Positions 36,590 to 46,632 of a stretch of 64,000 nucleotides of DNA are shown one piece after another; positions within the stretch are counted from its first letter, which is position 1, and every line of letters starts with the position of its first letter. The DNA is from Dichetophora obliterata. Lineage: Eukaryota; Arthropoda; Insecta; Diptera; Sciomyzidae. The notes below the pieces were generated by a model. It did no database searches, was not told where the DNA came from, and saw nothing but the letters and a program-made list of their open reading frames with translations. The DNA is taken from the NCBI GenBank assembly GCA_963920525.1, contig OY986439.1:24874819-24938818 (forward strand). The letters are read 5' to 3'. The position numbers and the translations under genes were made by a program.

Positions 36590-37140
36590 TTACTAGATAA
36601 CGCGAAAAAATTTACATATGGGGATCTATTGTGGGAGTCCCCATATAAAAACAAAATATTAAAAAAAACGGCTTTTATAATTCATATCAAAACTTCTATA
36701 ACCCCTAGGGGGATCTATATATGAGCTGGTCCTATTAATTTTTCCCCCTTATCACTTCTTTTGAACTCACCTTTTTTTCTATCTGCCACACTTCTGGGGA
36801 TTCCGATACAAAAAACATAAAATGAAACAATGTTTATAATAATTAATATAAAAAAATCTATGACGGTTAGAGTGTATAATGTCTGGTCCTACTGAATTTT
36901 TCATTGAACATTTCTTCTAAGCACACCAGCACTCTATCTACCACCCTTCGGGGGTCCCAATACAAAAAACACAAAAATAATTAAGAAATTGTCTATTATA
37001 GTTCATATCAAAAAATCGATAACCCCTAAGGAGGTCAACTGTATGAGCTGGTCCTATTGTTTTCTTTATTTAACATTTCTTCTAAGCACACATACACTCT
37101 ATCTGCCACCCTTCAGATACAAACCCCTACCCATACAAAA
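36590..37140. repeat. ~160-bp degenerate tandem repeat, three copies
   Basis: GAGCTGGTCCTATT at about 36723, GTCTGGTCCTACT at 36881 and GAGCTGGTCCTATT at 37045 mark three diverged units. Each has CATTTCTTCTAAGCACAC-like and CTATCTGCCAC phrases and AACCCCTAGGGGG or AACCCCTAAGGAGG ahead of it. Confidence 0.65.
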
Positions 37141-37353
37141 TAAAATAGCATTGCTTGTGTACACAATTTTTAGTGACGAGATTAAAAAAAAACTTTCGTG
37201 ACGAGACTCGAAATATTTTGCTTCTATATCAAATAATCGCATAAGAAGTTTCACTTCGATAAAGATATACGAAAACATATAACTTGTAATAGTAAAAACG
37301 GCCCTTTTTTATCATTATGCAACATTTAATTCTTACAGCACACTTGATTTGAT

Positions 37354-37637
37354 CAGAGAGTATAAATTATATAGAGGTCCCAGTTCGACTTCGACTGCTA
37401 TTTCACTCAAGTTTCGTTGTACAAGCGTCCGGAGAATAAAAAAACAAAACGAAAATAATTATGCTTTGCCTCAGCGTTCGTTTTGATGCTGCCTATACTT
37501 TTCTATAGGTGCACATGAAACAACTGCTGAGGTAAAAGCATAATTATTTTTGTTTTGCTTTTCTACTTTCCGGACGCTTGTACAACGAAACTTGAGTGAA
37601 CTTCGAACTGAAATCTCTATATAATTTATACTCTCTG
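37354..37637. mobile_element. 284-bp hAT-like MITE, copy 2
   Basis: The ends are CAGAGAGTATAAATTATATA and its inverse ending TTATACTCTCTG, with a perfect 7-bp direct repeat ATTTGAT on each side (37347-37353 and 37638-37644). The internal foldback with GCGTCCGGAG and CTCAGC...TAATTATG matches copy 1 at 15901-16181. A 67-codon minus open frame through it is an accident of the hairpin. Confidence 0.88.
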
Positions 37638-38822
37638 ATTTGATTGTTAAAATATTTGAGTACTTTCTCTTCATTCAAAGTAAAACGAACAAACGGAAAT
37701 ATTTGCTCGAGCAGACTCTTTTTCGTGCTTAAAATAACTCCGTTTCAGCTTTAAAATACAAAGACGTTCTTCATAAATAGTTGCAATAAGTTTTAATGGA
37801 GTTAAAAGGAGAAATGTTTGGAGAAGATGCAGAGTTAATTTGAAACTGCTTTTAATTTACTCCAAGCTTTGAAAATGAGTTGTATCAAGCAAAAAAAGTT
37901 TTATATTAACAAAGAAAAAAAAAAAAGATTGATTCAATTCATTTTGTGTTTTACGGCGACAAAACGTTTTTAACCTCTTAAAAACTCTTTTGACTCATGA
38001 AAAAACTTGGGTTAACTCTGTACATTTTTTTCGGTGTATAGTCTATGAAAAGTAAAGGAAAGAAATAATGGAAAGTTTTTACATTATATTGCATTTGATG
38101 CTAAATTACATATTAAAAAAGGTCTAATAATCTTTTTTTGAATGCATCTCTGCTAAGTTTGAAATCTATTCGAGCACTAATAGAGTTAAATGCTGAGCAT
38201 ATATTGCTAATTGGATCTTTTTTGCCAAGTTGTATATTTTTACCCAAAATTTTTTACCTTTTTGTCATCGCCAAACATGCACAGGTCCTCAGATTCATCA
38301 CACACCTTAAATAATTAAGGTAAATTATTTGCCATGCAAGGATTTTCAAACTTTTATTATTGCAATTTGGTAATTGCATAACTTTGTGGTAAGTAACATT
38401 CCTGGTTTAGATATCTTTTATTAGAAAAATTTCGTTTTCTATAGGAGCATGGAAGTTGCTTAAAATTTTCAAGAAATTGACACCACAAAAACTTTAGTAC
38501 CTGAAACAAAAAAAAAAAAAAAAAAAAATGGTTGTAGCACTTATTTTATTTTTTGGTGAAATTGACAAAAAAGAAATCAATCCAAAATGAAAGTGCTGGT
38601 TTTGAAAGTGAATAACTCGGTCACGTTGCAAAGGATTGCATCCATTTTTTTTGTTTGAAATTTTTATTAATTGTGCGTACAATAGTGTTTCAATCTTTTT
38701 CATTTTTGTTTCCCTTCTAATTTTTATAACTTTCCAAAAAAAAAAAACCTTAAAGATTTTCTTTATTTCGCAAAAAACTATGGTAAAAATTAATTAATTT
38801 TTATGATCTATTGAATAATTAC

Positions 38823-38962
38823 ATGAATTAAGATTGTGAGCTTTAGATCAAGTGAGTTTTCAAGAAGGCAACAACAACAACAACAACTCTGTATAGAGTC
38901 AATCACTTAGCTGACTTAGTCACAATCTTAGTCACAATCTAAAGCTCACAATCTTAATTCAT
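38823..38962. mobile_element. 140-bp palindromic MITE
   Basis: A 26-bp perfect inverted repeat, ATGAATTAAGATTGTGAGCT... at 38823-38848, is matched at 38937-38962. The interior has (CAA)n and CTCTGTATAGAGTCAATCAC, a segment also found inverted at about 8768-8805. The arm sequence recurs singly at about 29502. Confidence 0.7.
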
Positions 38963-39611
38963 GGTAAAAATTTTTGTTGTTGAAAAAATACTCAAAACCA
39001 AAAATGGCTTTTGTAATCTTCTTTCATATAGTATGCATAAATGAAAGGTTGATTTAAAATTTTTATCGAAAAATTAAGCCAACTATAATAAAAATATAAG
39101 ATTTTTTGTTTGTTTTTATGGATTTTTTTTTTGTGGATAAAAAGTAATGATGTAGTGTAAGAAGCATGACAATTTCTCAATTCGTTTCTTTGTTATGCTC
39201 TCAAATACCCTTTTAAGCACTGCCACATCAACAACAGCGCTACCTACCGGGTCAAACTTTAAACCTAACAATCTACAGACCCAGCCGCACATACGCACTC
39301 ACCAAATTTCATCAAAATCGGTTTAGCCGTTTAGGAGAAGTTCAGTGATAAAGCCATGTACTGAAGAGTTTTATATTTAAAGGTAAATCATAATGATTTT
39401 TAAAGCTTTATTTTTGGAATTTTTTGTTTTTAACAATTCATAGAAACAAAAACTTGTCCATATAAAAGTTGTTTTTTTCCTTAAAAAAAAGGCACTTATA
39501 TCAAAAAATTTCAACTAATCTAAGGGTTAAGACATTGCAAAATCTTTTCGTGGAGAAATATTTTAGACCGAGTTTATTTAACACTTTTTTTCGACCCGGC
39601 CTAATACACAT

Positions 39612-42085
39612 ATTCACAGCAAACATATAAACTGCCATGCTCGCAATCCCACACCTGCGCTAACATCAATTAACAAAACAACTCTTGTGGTTTGAAAATT
39701 TAGCGCAGAGCGCCTTCTATTTCACAAATTGTTAATTTCCCCAAATGTCAGTGTGGCCGGATTTTCCAAATTTTATGCAAATTTAATTTTGTCTATTCCA
39801 TATCTCTGTGCCACAGAGTAGAAGGTGCTTTAAGCAATTGACTAATTTAAGCAAACCATTAAAGCATACTTTCCACACTGAGCTCTGTGAATTTCAAGCA
39901 CTTGAATATTGATAACATAAGTGTAGCATTTATTACTCATAATTTCCTCTGCTACCATTTGCAACTGATAAGAAGCAGAGTCAAAGAACTGTCCAGATAC
40001 AGTCGCACAACCATGTCTTTTAGAATATGTCATGACCAACCTTTTTTTCACCAAAAACCACTCTGATATTTTTGTTTATTACAGGCACAAAAATTATGTC
40101 AAAAAATCATTATAAGAAATATTTTTAAAATTCATAATAATGCAACAAAAACGCACTACAGTCACTAAAATATGTAATAAAGTTTTGAATTTTTCATTAT
40201 ACGAAAGTTTAATGAATGCAAATAACAAAGTGAAATATAAAACCTGAACATCTTTGGATGCAAATAAAAAAGAATTTTAAATGGATTTGCAACGAAAAAA
40301 TTTACGAAATTTATAAAATATTAATAATTTTAACAAAAACATATATACATCACATCTCTGTGCATGCATTTTAATGCATTTATTGAAAAAGTTTCAAAAG
40401 CGATTGAATGCCATTTCAAAGCAAATTTCATGATTCGCAAAGATTATGTATCTATTTTAATTGTTAGATATCTAGTAAAAATATGCACTTGTTTAGAAAT
40501 CTTTGCTTAGGTATAAAAGTTATTACACTGAACAGCAAACATAAATTTCCAAAATTTTTAAAGATTCCGATAATGGATTTTGGTAGAAGGGAAATCAAAA
40601 AGAAATATACTTGCATTGGTGTTGCATTTTATAAAAGTGCTTATAAGGGTTAATTAACGACAGAAATGAAAAGCAGCATTCAGTACCTTTTCAATGATAC
40701 CACGGAATGGTAAATCAGGCTATAAATGGGGAAGTTATGTATATTTTTATAAAAACTGCACTAAAAAAAATTGAAAAAATCACTGCAAATAACTCAATAA
40801 CTAAGTGTGTGGGCAGATTTAAAAAAAAAAAAAACAAAACTATGTATTTCATCGATTTACACTATTTGTGACAATTTTTTTGACCGAAGGTAGTGTGGTA
40901 TAAATAGTATTAATCAAAAACGCGATTTTTAGAGGTTATTTCAAACCATTCCAGCTCACGAACGGCTAAAGCTAGAGTTGCAATATTTTGGGAATCATCA
41001 TAAAATAAACCAAAGTTTGTTTTCAGGAGGTGACCCGGACCACTTTTTTTTTTGAGGCGCCTTAATGCTTATATACTTTGGAATGAGCAGAGAGCTTATC
41101 ATCTCTTTCTCTGGCTCTCATTATAGTGTAAGCTTTTTTTCTCTTTATCTGTTCCACTAAGTGGAGTATCTGTTTTAACCCTTTTTAAATAGATATATCC
41201 ATTCAATATGGATATTCCAGATCGTTCACTTTGTATTGATGTTGTGTTTTTCTATTTCTATTCTACTAAAAGAAAGTAATGGTGAGTGCCTTTCTGTAAA
41301 TGGACGTTTTTCTTATTTTTGGCAAATTTAAAACATAAAAAAGTACTTAAATGCATTGTACTTACATAAACTGTTTCTTTTTTTGTTGTTTATTTCGCTC
41401 TTTATTCTTTATGCTTGCTACGTCACATACTCCAGATGTTCAAAATAAAGATAACAGTATTATCGATATATCTGTTTGTTCTGTATGTGCTCAAACTAGT
41501 ATTTTTGATACTTGGTATTTTCACTCTCTCATACCTATGCCATCGTTATCTAAAAGAGAAATATTCCATGAATACTCAATGCTTAGAGAGCGAAACAGAT
41601 ACAAGTAGATATAAAAAAAATAACAACACACAACTGGTTTACTTGGATGGTTCTTTGCAGAGCTTTAATTTGAATGATTTAAGTTGTGGCAGAAATCCTT
41701 TATGTGCTTAACGTAGACCCCTGCCGTGAAGGCTTAATTCTACGGTGCTCCAAGGCTTGGAATCAATATTAAGCGTCGGCCAACGCCTCTTCGGAATTCA
41801 AAAGATCCACCAGACAGGTTCCCCTAATTTCACAGTACAGACCAAATTTTAACCATCAATTGACTATATGACCGTATATGACCGTGACACGTTCGGCCAC
41901 TAAAATTGTACATGACTTGATTATAAAATAACCATGGGTCATTATCGGTGTACATACCGATAATTTAACCCATTTTTTTTGGCACGCAACTTCGCTCACA
42001 TGATCAGAGAGGGTAATTTTTGTCATGAAAGCTAGGAAGCGATACCTACATAAAACCTATGGTACTGTTGCTATGTCATAAGGTT
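39612..42085. other. Non-coding stretch
   Basis: No gene recognised. 39180-39360, just inside the 6.4-kb element, carries the common insect repeat phrase CCAAATTTCATCAAAATCGG. A single arm of the foldback at 29131 lies at 40915-41010. A 98-codon open frame at 41415 has one hydrophobic stretch but no family similarity. Confidence 0.5.
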
Positions 42086-42429
42086 CCCCAATCAAAGCAA
42101 ACAAGTGATAATTATTTCATTTCCAAAGATGGCACCAAATGGAGTAAAAATGCACCACCGACTTTCCGCACTCATGCTCATAACGTGGTCGACTTCACAA
42201 GAAGGACATCGGGACCAGTAGGAACCACACATGATCCTTTTACCATTTTCCGCTCGATATTCATCGAAGTCATGGCGTACATCATAATACGCGAAACAAA
42301 TCGAAAAGACCGGTAAGTGACAGCTGCATGGAATTTGGCAAATCCAACGAACACAAAAAAATGGAAAACAAAGGAGTTCGATGCCTTTTTGGCTATTATT
42401 TTGTATGCTGGACTCACCAAATCGAATAG
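42086..42429 (+). pseudogene. piggyBac transposase, N-terminal part
   Basis: The plus frame reads TSDNYFISKDGTKWSKNAPP, RTHAHNVVDFTRRTSGPVGT and HDPFTIFRSIFIEVMAYII, followed, after a frameshift near 42315, by VTAAWNLANPTNTKKW and FDAFLAIILYAGLTKSNS. This is the start of the piggyBac-derived (PGBD/DDE_Tnp_1_7) domain. The acidic N-terminus normally upstream is not recognisable. The reading breaks at 42429, where a hAT-like element is inserted, and resumes at 44325. Confidence 0.85.
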
Positions 42430-44316
42430 CAGTAGCGTAACTATATTTAGTGCGCCCGACCGCAGGTTGCAAAAGGCGCTTTGCTATATACTTTTTGCTA
42501 TTTGTTTTTTCTGAATACATTTTTTGACACTTCACGCGTGATTCGTAACATAGAGCAAGGCCAAAAATGCTCAGTAAGGCTTGCCATTTTACCATGAATA
42601 AACTAACAAATGAACAGCGCTTGCAAATCATTGAATTTTTTATCAAAATTTGTGCTCTGTTAGAAATGTGTTCTGCAAATTACGTCTATTTTATGGTCGT
42701 CATAATCGCCCACCGAACAGGTTATTCAAGCTATTGTGACCAAATTTTACACCAGTTTAACCTTATTGGACATTAATCTACGAACCCGTATGCAGAGAGT
42801 GTGCACTGAGGAGAATATTGCTGCTGTATCGGGAGTGTCAACGAAGATCGCGATATGTCAATTCGTCGCCGTTGTCAATAATTGGTCTTGTGTTATTCGA
42901 CCATTTGGAAGATTTCACGTAAAGACCTCGGTATGAAACCATACAAAATACAGCTGATGCAAGAAATGAAGCCGGGTGACCTACCACAACGTCGTTTGTT
43001 TGGTGAATGGTTCTTGGTGAATGGTTGAATGAAGATTAACTTTTTTATTGAAAAATTTTCTTCAGCGACGACGCTCATTTTTGGCTTAATGGGTACGTCA
43101 ACAAACAGAATTGCTGAATATTGTCTGAAGAGCAGCCAATTAAAGAGTTGCCAATGCACCCTAAAAAATGCTCGGTTTGGTGCGATTTGGTCATTTTTGC
43201 CCAAAATGGAAGAATATAACTTGGTTTAAATAGAGTTTCAACAAGATGATAACACATGCCACACGGCACGCGATACCATGAACCTATTGAGAGGTGAGTT
43301 TCGTGTGCAATTAATCTCAAGGTTTGGAGCAGTCCATTGGCCGCCAAGATCATGTAATTTCACCCCACTAGACTTACTTGTGGGGCTACGTAGAGTCTCT
43401 CGTGTACAAGGACAAGCCAGCCACAATTACAGACTTGGAAGACAACGTTAAAGCTGTCATTAGTGAGATACCAGCCGAAATGTTGGAAAAATATGCCAAA
43501 ATTGGAGCTTACGGATGGAACACCTCAGGCGTAGCCGCGGGAAACATTTACATGAAATATTTTTAAAAAAGAAATTGGCAGGCATTGATGTATCGCTCCA
43601 AACAAGTATTTTATTCACTATTGCAAGCTTTCTATTTGTTTTCAAATTTTCAAAAACCAAACGCTTAAAAAAATCACCCTTTATAACATCAGAAGCAGAC
43701 TTGCTAAAAATATGAAAGTAAATATTCACGGTTAGAAATCTTGGAATAAATTTTAATACAAGCAATGTATTGCAGAGATGTTTAATACAAGAAGTATTAA
43801 AATTAATACTTCTCAATTGATTACAAAATTTTAAAATTTATTTTCTTATACATTTAAATACAGTTCAAATATTACAACGATATTTTATAACCTTGGAATC
43901 AATTCGATGCTATGGTGAATATTGCATTTAATTTCGAAGATATTTTGTATTATATTTAAATAAAATTTTGTATTAAATTTTAATGCCGTGGAATTAATTT
44001 GATACTATGGCTAGTATTATAACTGATTTTAAATACAGAATCAGTATTAAAAATTAAGACGAATTGATCATTCAATTATAATACATATATTTATTAAAAA
44101 TCAATTTTAATATTTGGCCAGTATTTAATTTTAATACAATTTTGGTGTGGTCATGTTTGGTCAATGGAAAAAAATATTTTAGTATAACCTGGATTTTTTT
44201 TGGAAATGTCGTTATCCACTTTATTTGTGATTTTAATTAAGGGACTTGAGGACGCCCCTGGTATAGTTGCGCCCTCCCGCAACGCAGGCTCTGCGGGCCC
44301 GCTTTTTACGCCACTG
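42430..44316. mobile_element. hAT-like element inside the piggyBac gene
   Basis: The left tip is CAGTAGCGTAACTATATTTA and the right tip, inverted, is CAGTGGCGTAAAAAGCGGGC. TCGAATAG is duplicated perfectly at 42422-42429 and 44317-44324. An 8-bp duplication with a CAG tip is the hAT hallmark. Removing the element and one TCGAATAG restores a continuous piggyBac reading. The only coding relic inside is a mariner transposase. The interval 43570-44150 is AT-rich with many TTTAATAC/GTATTAAA words. Confidence 0.85.
42594..43566 (+). pseudogene. mariner (D,D41D) transposase, heavily decayed
   Basis: The ATG at 42594 gives MNKLTNEQRLQIIEF, matching the N-terminus of the other copies, but the frame is lost within about 20 codons. 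Pieces in changing frames follow: RVCTEENIAAVS, DLGMKPYKIQLMQEMKPGD, RRLFGEWF, FFSDDAHFWLNGYVNKQNC, FQQDDNTCHTARDTMNLL, WPPRSCNFTPLD, WGYVESLVYKDKPATI and RRSRGKHLHEIF. The first two catalytic acids are visible, and the CDL of the third motif is CNF. With many indels it is the most diverged of the four copies. Clear terminal repeats were not found. Confidence 0.8.
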
Positions 44317-44324
44317 TCGAATAG

Positions 44325-45113
44325 TAAAACTGCTTCAGAGCTATGAGGCACAACGCGCAGTCCAATATACAAAGCTGCATTATCGTATGATCGCTTCAGA
44401 TGCATTCTACAATGTCTTAGATTCGACAATGGAAATACGCGAATCAGCGACTAACCAGAGGCAAAACTGCAGCTATTAATGATGTTTGGCAAATGTTACA
44501 GTTTAACTTGGCAGCAGCTTACACTCCGCACTGACCGTTGATGAGCACTTATTCCCATACAGAGGCCGCACCGGCTTCACACAATACATTCCGTCGAAGT
44601 CTGCCAAGTATGGTATAAAGGTATGGTGGTTGTGCGACTCGAAATCATTTTATCCTGTCAAAGGAATAACTTACTCTGGTAAATTGCCTGACCAAACACG
44701 AGAGGTCAATCAATGGCATAATGTTGTACTTCAACTTGCGCAGAGTTATTTCGATGCAGGCCGCACAATTTATGCTGACAATTTCTTCTCCACTTTGGAA
44801 TTGGTGCGTATTTTGATCAGGAAGAAAACTGTATTTGTTGGAACAGTGCACTCGAATAAGACATTTGTGCCACAAGAGTTCCAAAAAAAAAAAATCGTAT
44901 GCGTGCTGTCAACAGCACATTGTTCGGCTTCAACGAAGGCGATGTAGCGCTGTGTTCATATGTGCCCAAAAAGAACAAAGCGCTCATTTTGCTGTCCACA
45001 CAACCTTATACTTGTGGTGTGGACATGCAATCTAAGAATCAGAAACCGTTTGCTATTTTGGACTACAACGCCAACAAATCAGGCGTTGATACAATGGACC
45101 AGATGCTTGGTAC
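44325..45113 (+). pseudogene. piggyBac transposase, catalytic core
   Basis: The reading resumes after the hAT-like element with PIYKAALSYDRFRCILQCLR and FDNGNTRI. It then gives LTVDEHLFPYRGRTGFTQYI, PSKSAKYGIKVWWLCDSKSF, YPVKGITYSGKLP, TIYADNFFSTLELVRILI, FGFNEGDVALCSYVPKKNKA and KSGVDTMDQMLGTYT. The three metal-binding aspartates of piggyBac-type enzymes are recognisable: TVDEH, YADNFF and the VDTMD pair. Frameshifts occur near 44480 and 44895 (an A-run), and there is a stop after TASEL. The gene breaks at 45113 in the codons for GTYT, where a foldback element is inserted. Confidence 0.88.
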
Positions 45114-45121
45114 GTATACAT

Positions 45122-46113
45122 TACGACGGGTCGATTTATTTTTCGACAATTTCCCTATGATTTCCGTATTCTATGGGTTATTCCATGACAATTTGCCAAA
45201 GGAACTATACCTCTATCGTTAAAATCGAGTCCCCTACTTTTTGTTGGTAGATTTTTTCCCAAATTGACGTTCGTATGAAATATTACCTACACGTTCACAT
45301 CCATAACTCAAAAACTATCAATTGGGTTTAATCGCGTTGGAAAGGTAAGCTCATTTTGATCAATTTACAAAAAAAATCTCCAACATTGGTCCAACGGTTC
45401 AAAAGTTACGGGCATTTTTGTCCAAATTTTGGAGCATTTTTCCATTTTTTTCATGATTTTGTCCAAGAATATTACTTTCATGGCCATTTTTTTTTGGCTC
45501 AATTTTTTTGACTTACGAAGCTTACGAACCTTACGTTACGACTGGACTGATTTGCGCTTTACATTATTGGCATATTTTTTCACAGGGTGCACACCCTGTG
45601 TTATGTTTGTTTATTTCTTTTTGTTTTTAGTTTCTTTATAGACTATTAGTTAGCCAGAATTTTTAAATTTTCAGTTAGATTATTAGTTGTCACATACAAT
45701 CGTAATAGTCTAGTTCATAGTAATCTATCTATGAAAGTAATATTCTTGGACAAAATCATGAAAAAAATGGAAAAATGCTCCAAAATTTGGACAAAAATGC
45801 CCGTAACTTTTGAACCGTTGGACCAATGTTGGAGATTTCTTTTTGTAAATTGATCAAAATGAGCTCACCTTTCCAACGCGCCTACTGGCGATTAAACCCG
45901 ATCGATAGTTTTTGAGTTATGGATGTGAACGTGTAGGTAATATTTCATACGAACGTCAATTTGGTAAAAAATCTACCAACAAAAAGTAGGGGACTTGATT
46001 TTAACGATAGAGGTATGGTTCCTTCGGCAAATTTTCATGCAATAACCCATAGAATACGGAAATCATAGGGAAATTGGTGAATTTTTTCACTCCCTACAAA
46101 TCGACCCGCCCTA
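45122..46113. mobile_element. 992-bp foldback element, TA(C/G)GRCGGGTCG terminus, 8-bp duplication
   Basis: The left tip TACGACGGGTCGATTT and the right tip, inverted, TAGGGCGGGTCGATTT, are flanked by a perfect duplication GTATACAT (45114-45121 and 46114-46121). The arms of about 350 bp pair almost perfectly, for example CCCTATGATTTCCGTATTCT against the inverse at about 46070, CAACATTGGTCCAACGGTTC against the inverse near 45815, and GTCCAAGAATATTACTTTCA against the inverse near 45740. No coding capacity. It splits the piggyBac gene between GTYT and CKRSTNRW. Confidence 0.88.
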
Positions 46114-46121
46114 GTATACAT

Positions 46122-46632
46122 GCAAGCGCTCAACAAACCGCTGGCCACTGGCCATATTTTATAATATGGCGGACGTTGCTACATTAGCAGCATTTATTTT
46201 ATGACGGTCATTCCTGATGATGCTGACAATACAATTGGCAGTACCAAACATAGAGGAACGAGCACTCAACGACCGCATAACCGCATATTCAAGGATACGG
46301 AACGCAATGGAAGCATTTGATGTAAAGGTGAAAAAAATCAATTCTTATGTTCAAAAGCAGAATAATATCATATTTTTATTCTTTTTAATTTTTGTTCTTT
46401 TTAGATATTATCAAGACCTACAGAAGCAGAAGCAGCTGCACCGCCATTTGCGCCTAGAGGAAACAGACCTTCATGTCGCCTATGTCGTTTTGAGTACGGA
46501 CGGCAGCGGAAAACTAGGTCCTATTGCAATTTCTGCAACAATCCAGTTTGTGCAGAGTATACTACACTCATGCATCGATGCAACAGAAAATATTTTGGAC
46601 GAGGGAAAATCTACTCAACAATAGTTATTTAA
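46122..46632 (+). pseudogene. piggyBac transposase, C-terminus with intron and Cys-rich domain
   Basis: The frame continues with CKRSTNRWPLAIFYNMADV and ATLAAFIL, reaches one TGA at about 46202, then RSFLMM...QLAVPNIEERALNDRI and RNAMEAFDVK. A 77-bp intron fits at 46328-46404 (AAG|GTGAAA ... TTCTTTTTAG|ATA, phase 0). Spliced, the protein ends with SRPTEAEAAAPPFAPRG, CRLCRFEYGRQRKTRSY, CNFCNNPVC and HRCNRKYFGRG. This is the zinc-binding Cys-rich tail that piggyBac transposases use to recognise their ends. Reading through the intron misses that domain. TAA ends at 46632. A possible right terminus CCCATCGAAGGG followed by TTAA lies at 46840-46855; no matching left end was found. Confidence 0.85.

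Larger units (their letters stand above)
35254..38038. mobile_element. Inverted-repeat element with TACACCCAAAAAA tips
   Basis: The left tip TACACCCAAAAAAAAAG (35254) and the right tip TTTTTTTCGGTGTA (to 38038) are inverted. Subterminal regions are rich in GAGTTAA/TTAACTC-type words on both sides (AACTCCGTTTGTG, GAGTTGATTTAAGG; GGAGTTAAAAGG, TTGGGTTAACTC). It abuts the mariner by two bases. No transposase was found. The element at 62118-62553 has similar tips (CACCCCAAAAAA...TTTTTTGGGTG). The duplication is unclear, so the ends are tentative. Confidence 0.5.
33174..39603. mobile_element. 6.4-kb long-inverted-repeat element with perfect 8-bp duplication
   Basis: The tips are TAGGCTGGGTCG (33174) and, inverted, TAGGCCGGGTCG (ending 39603). 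ATACACAT flanks both sides (33166-33173 and 39604-39611). The inverted similarity runs at least 250 bp inward: AAAGTGTTTAATAAGCTTAG against the inverse of CCGAGTTTATTTAACACTTT, and TTTTTGTTTCTATGAATT against the inverse near 39440. No transposase belongs to it. The interior holds a mariner (33961-35251) and an inverted-repeat element (35254-38038) with a MITE inside. The TIR start links it to the foldbacks at 20361 and 45122. Superfamily unassigned: 8-bp duplications fit hAT- or P-like elements. Confidence 0.8.

Noticed and set aside
37471..37674. 67-codon minus open frame
   Set aside because: It runs through the hairpin of MITE copy 2.
41415..41711. 98-codon open frame with a hydrophobic stretch
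   Set aside because: One membrane-like segment is common in AT-rich noise, and I see no family, start context or conserved motif.
42092..42646. 184-codon minus open frame
   Set aside because: Antisense to the piggyBac N-terminal relic and the hAT-like border; it crosses an insertion junction, so it cannot be an old gene.
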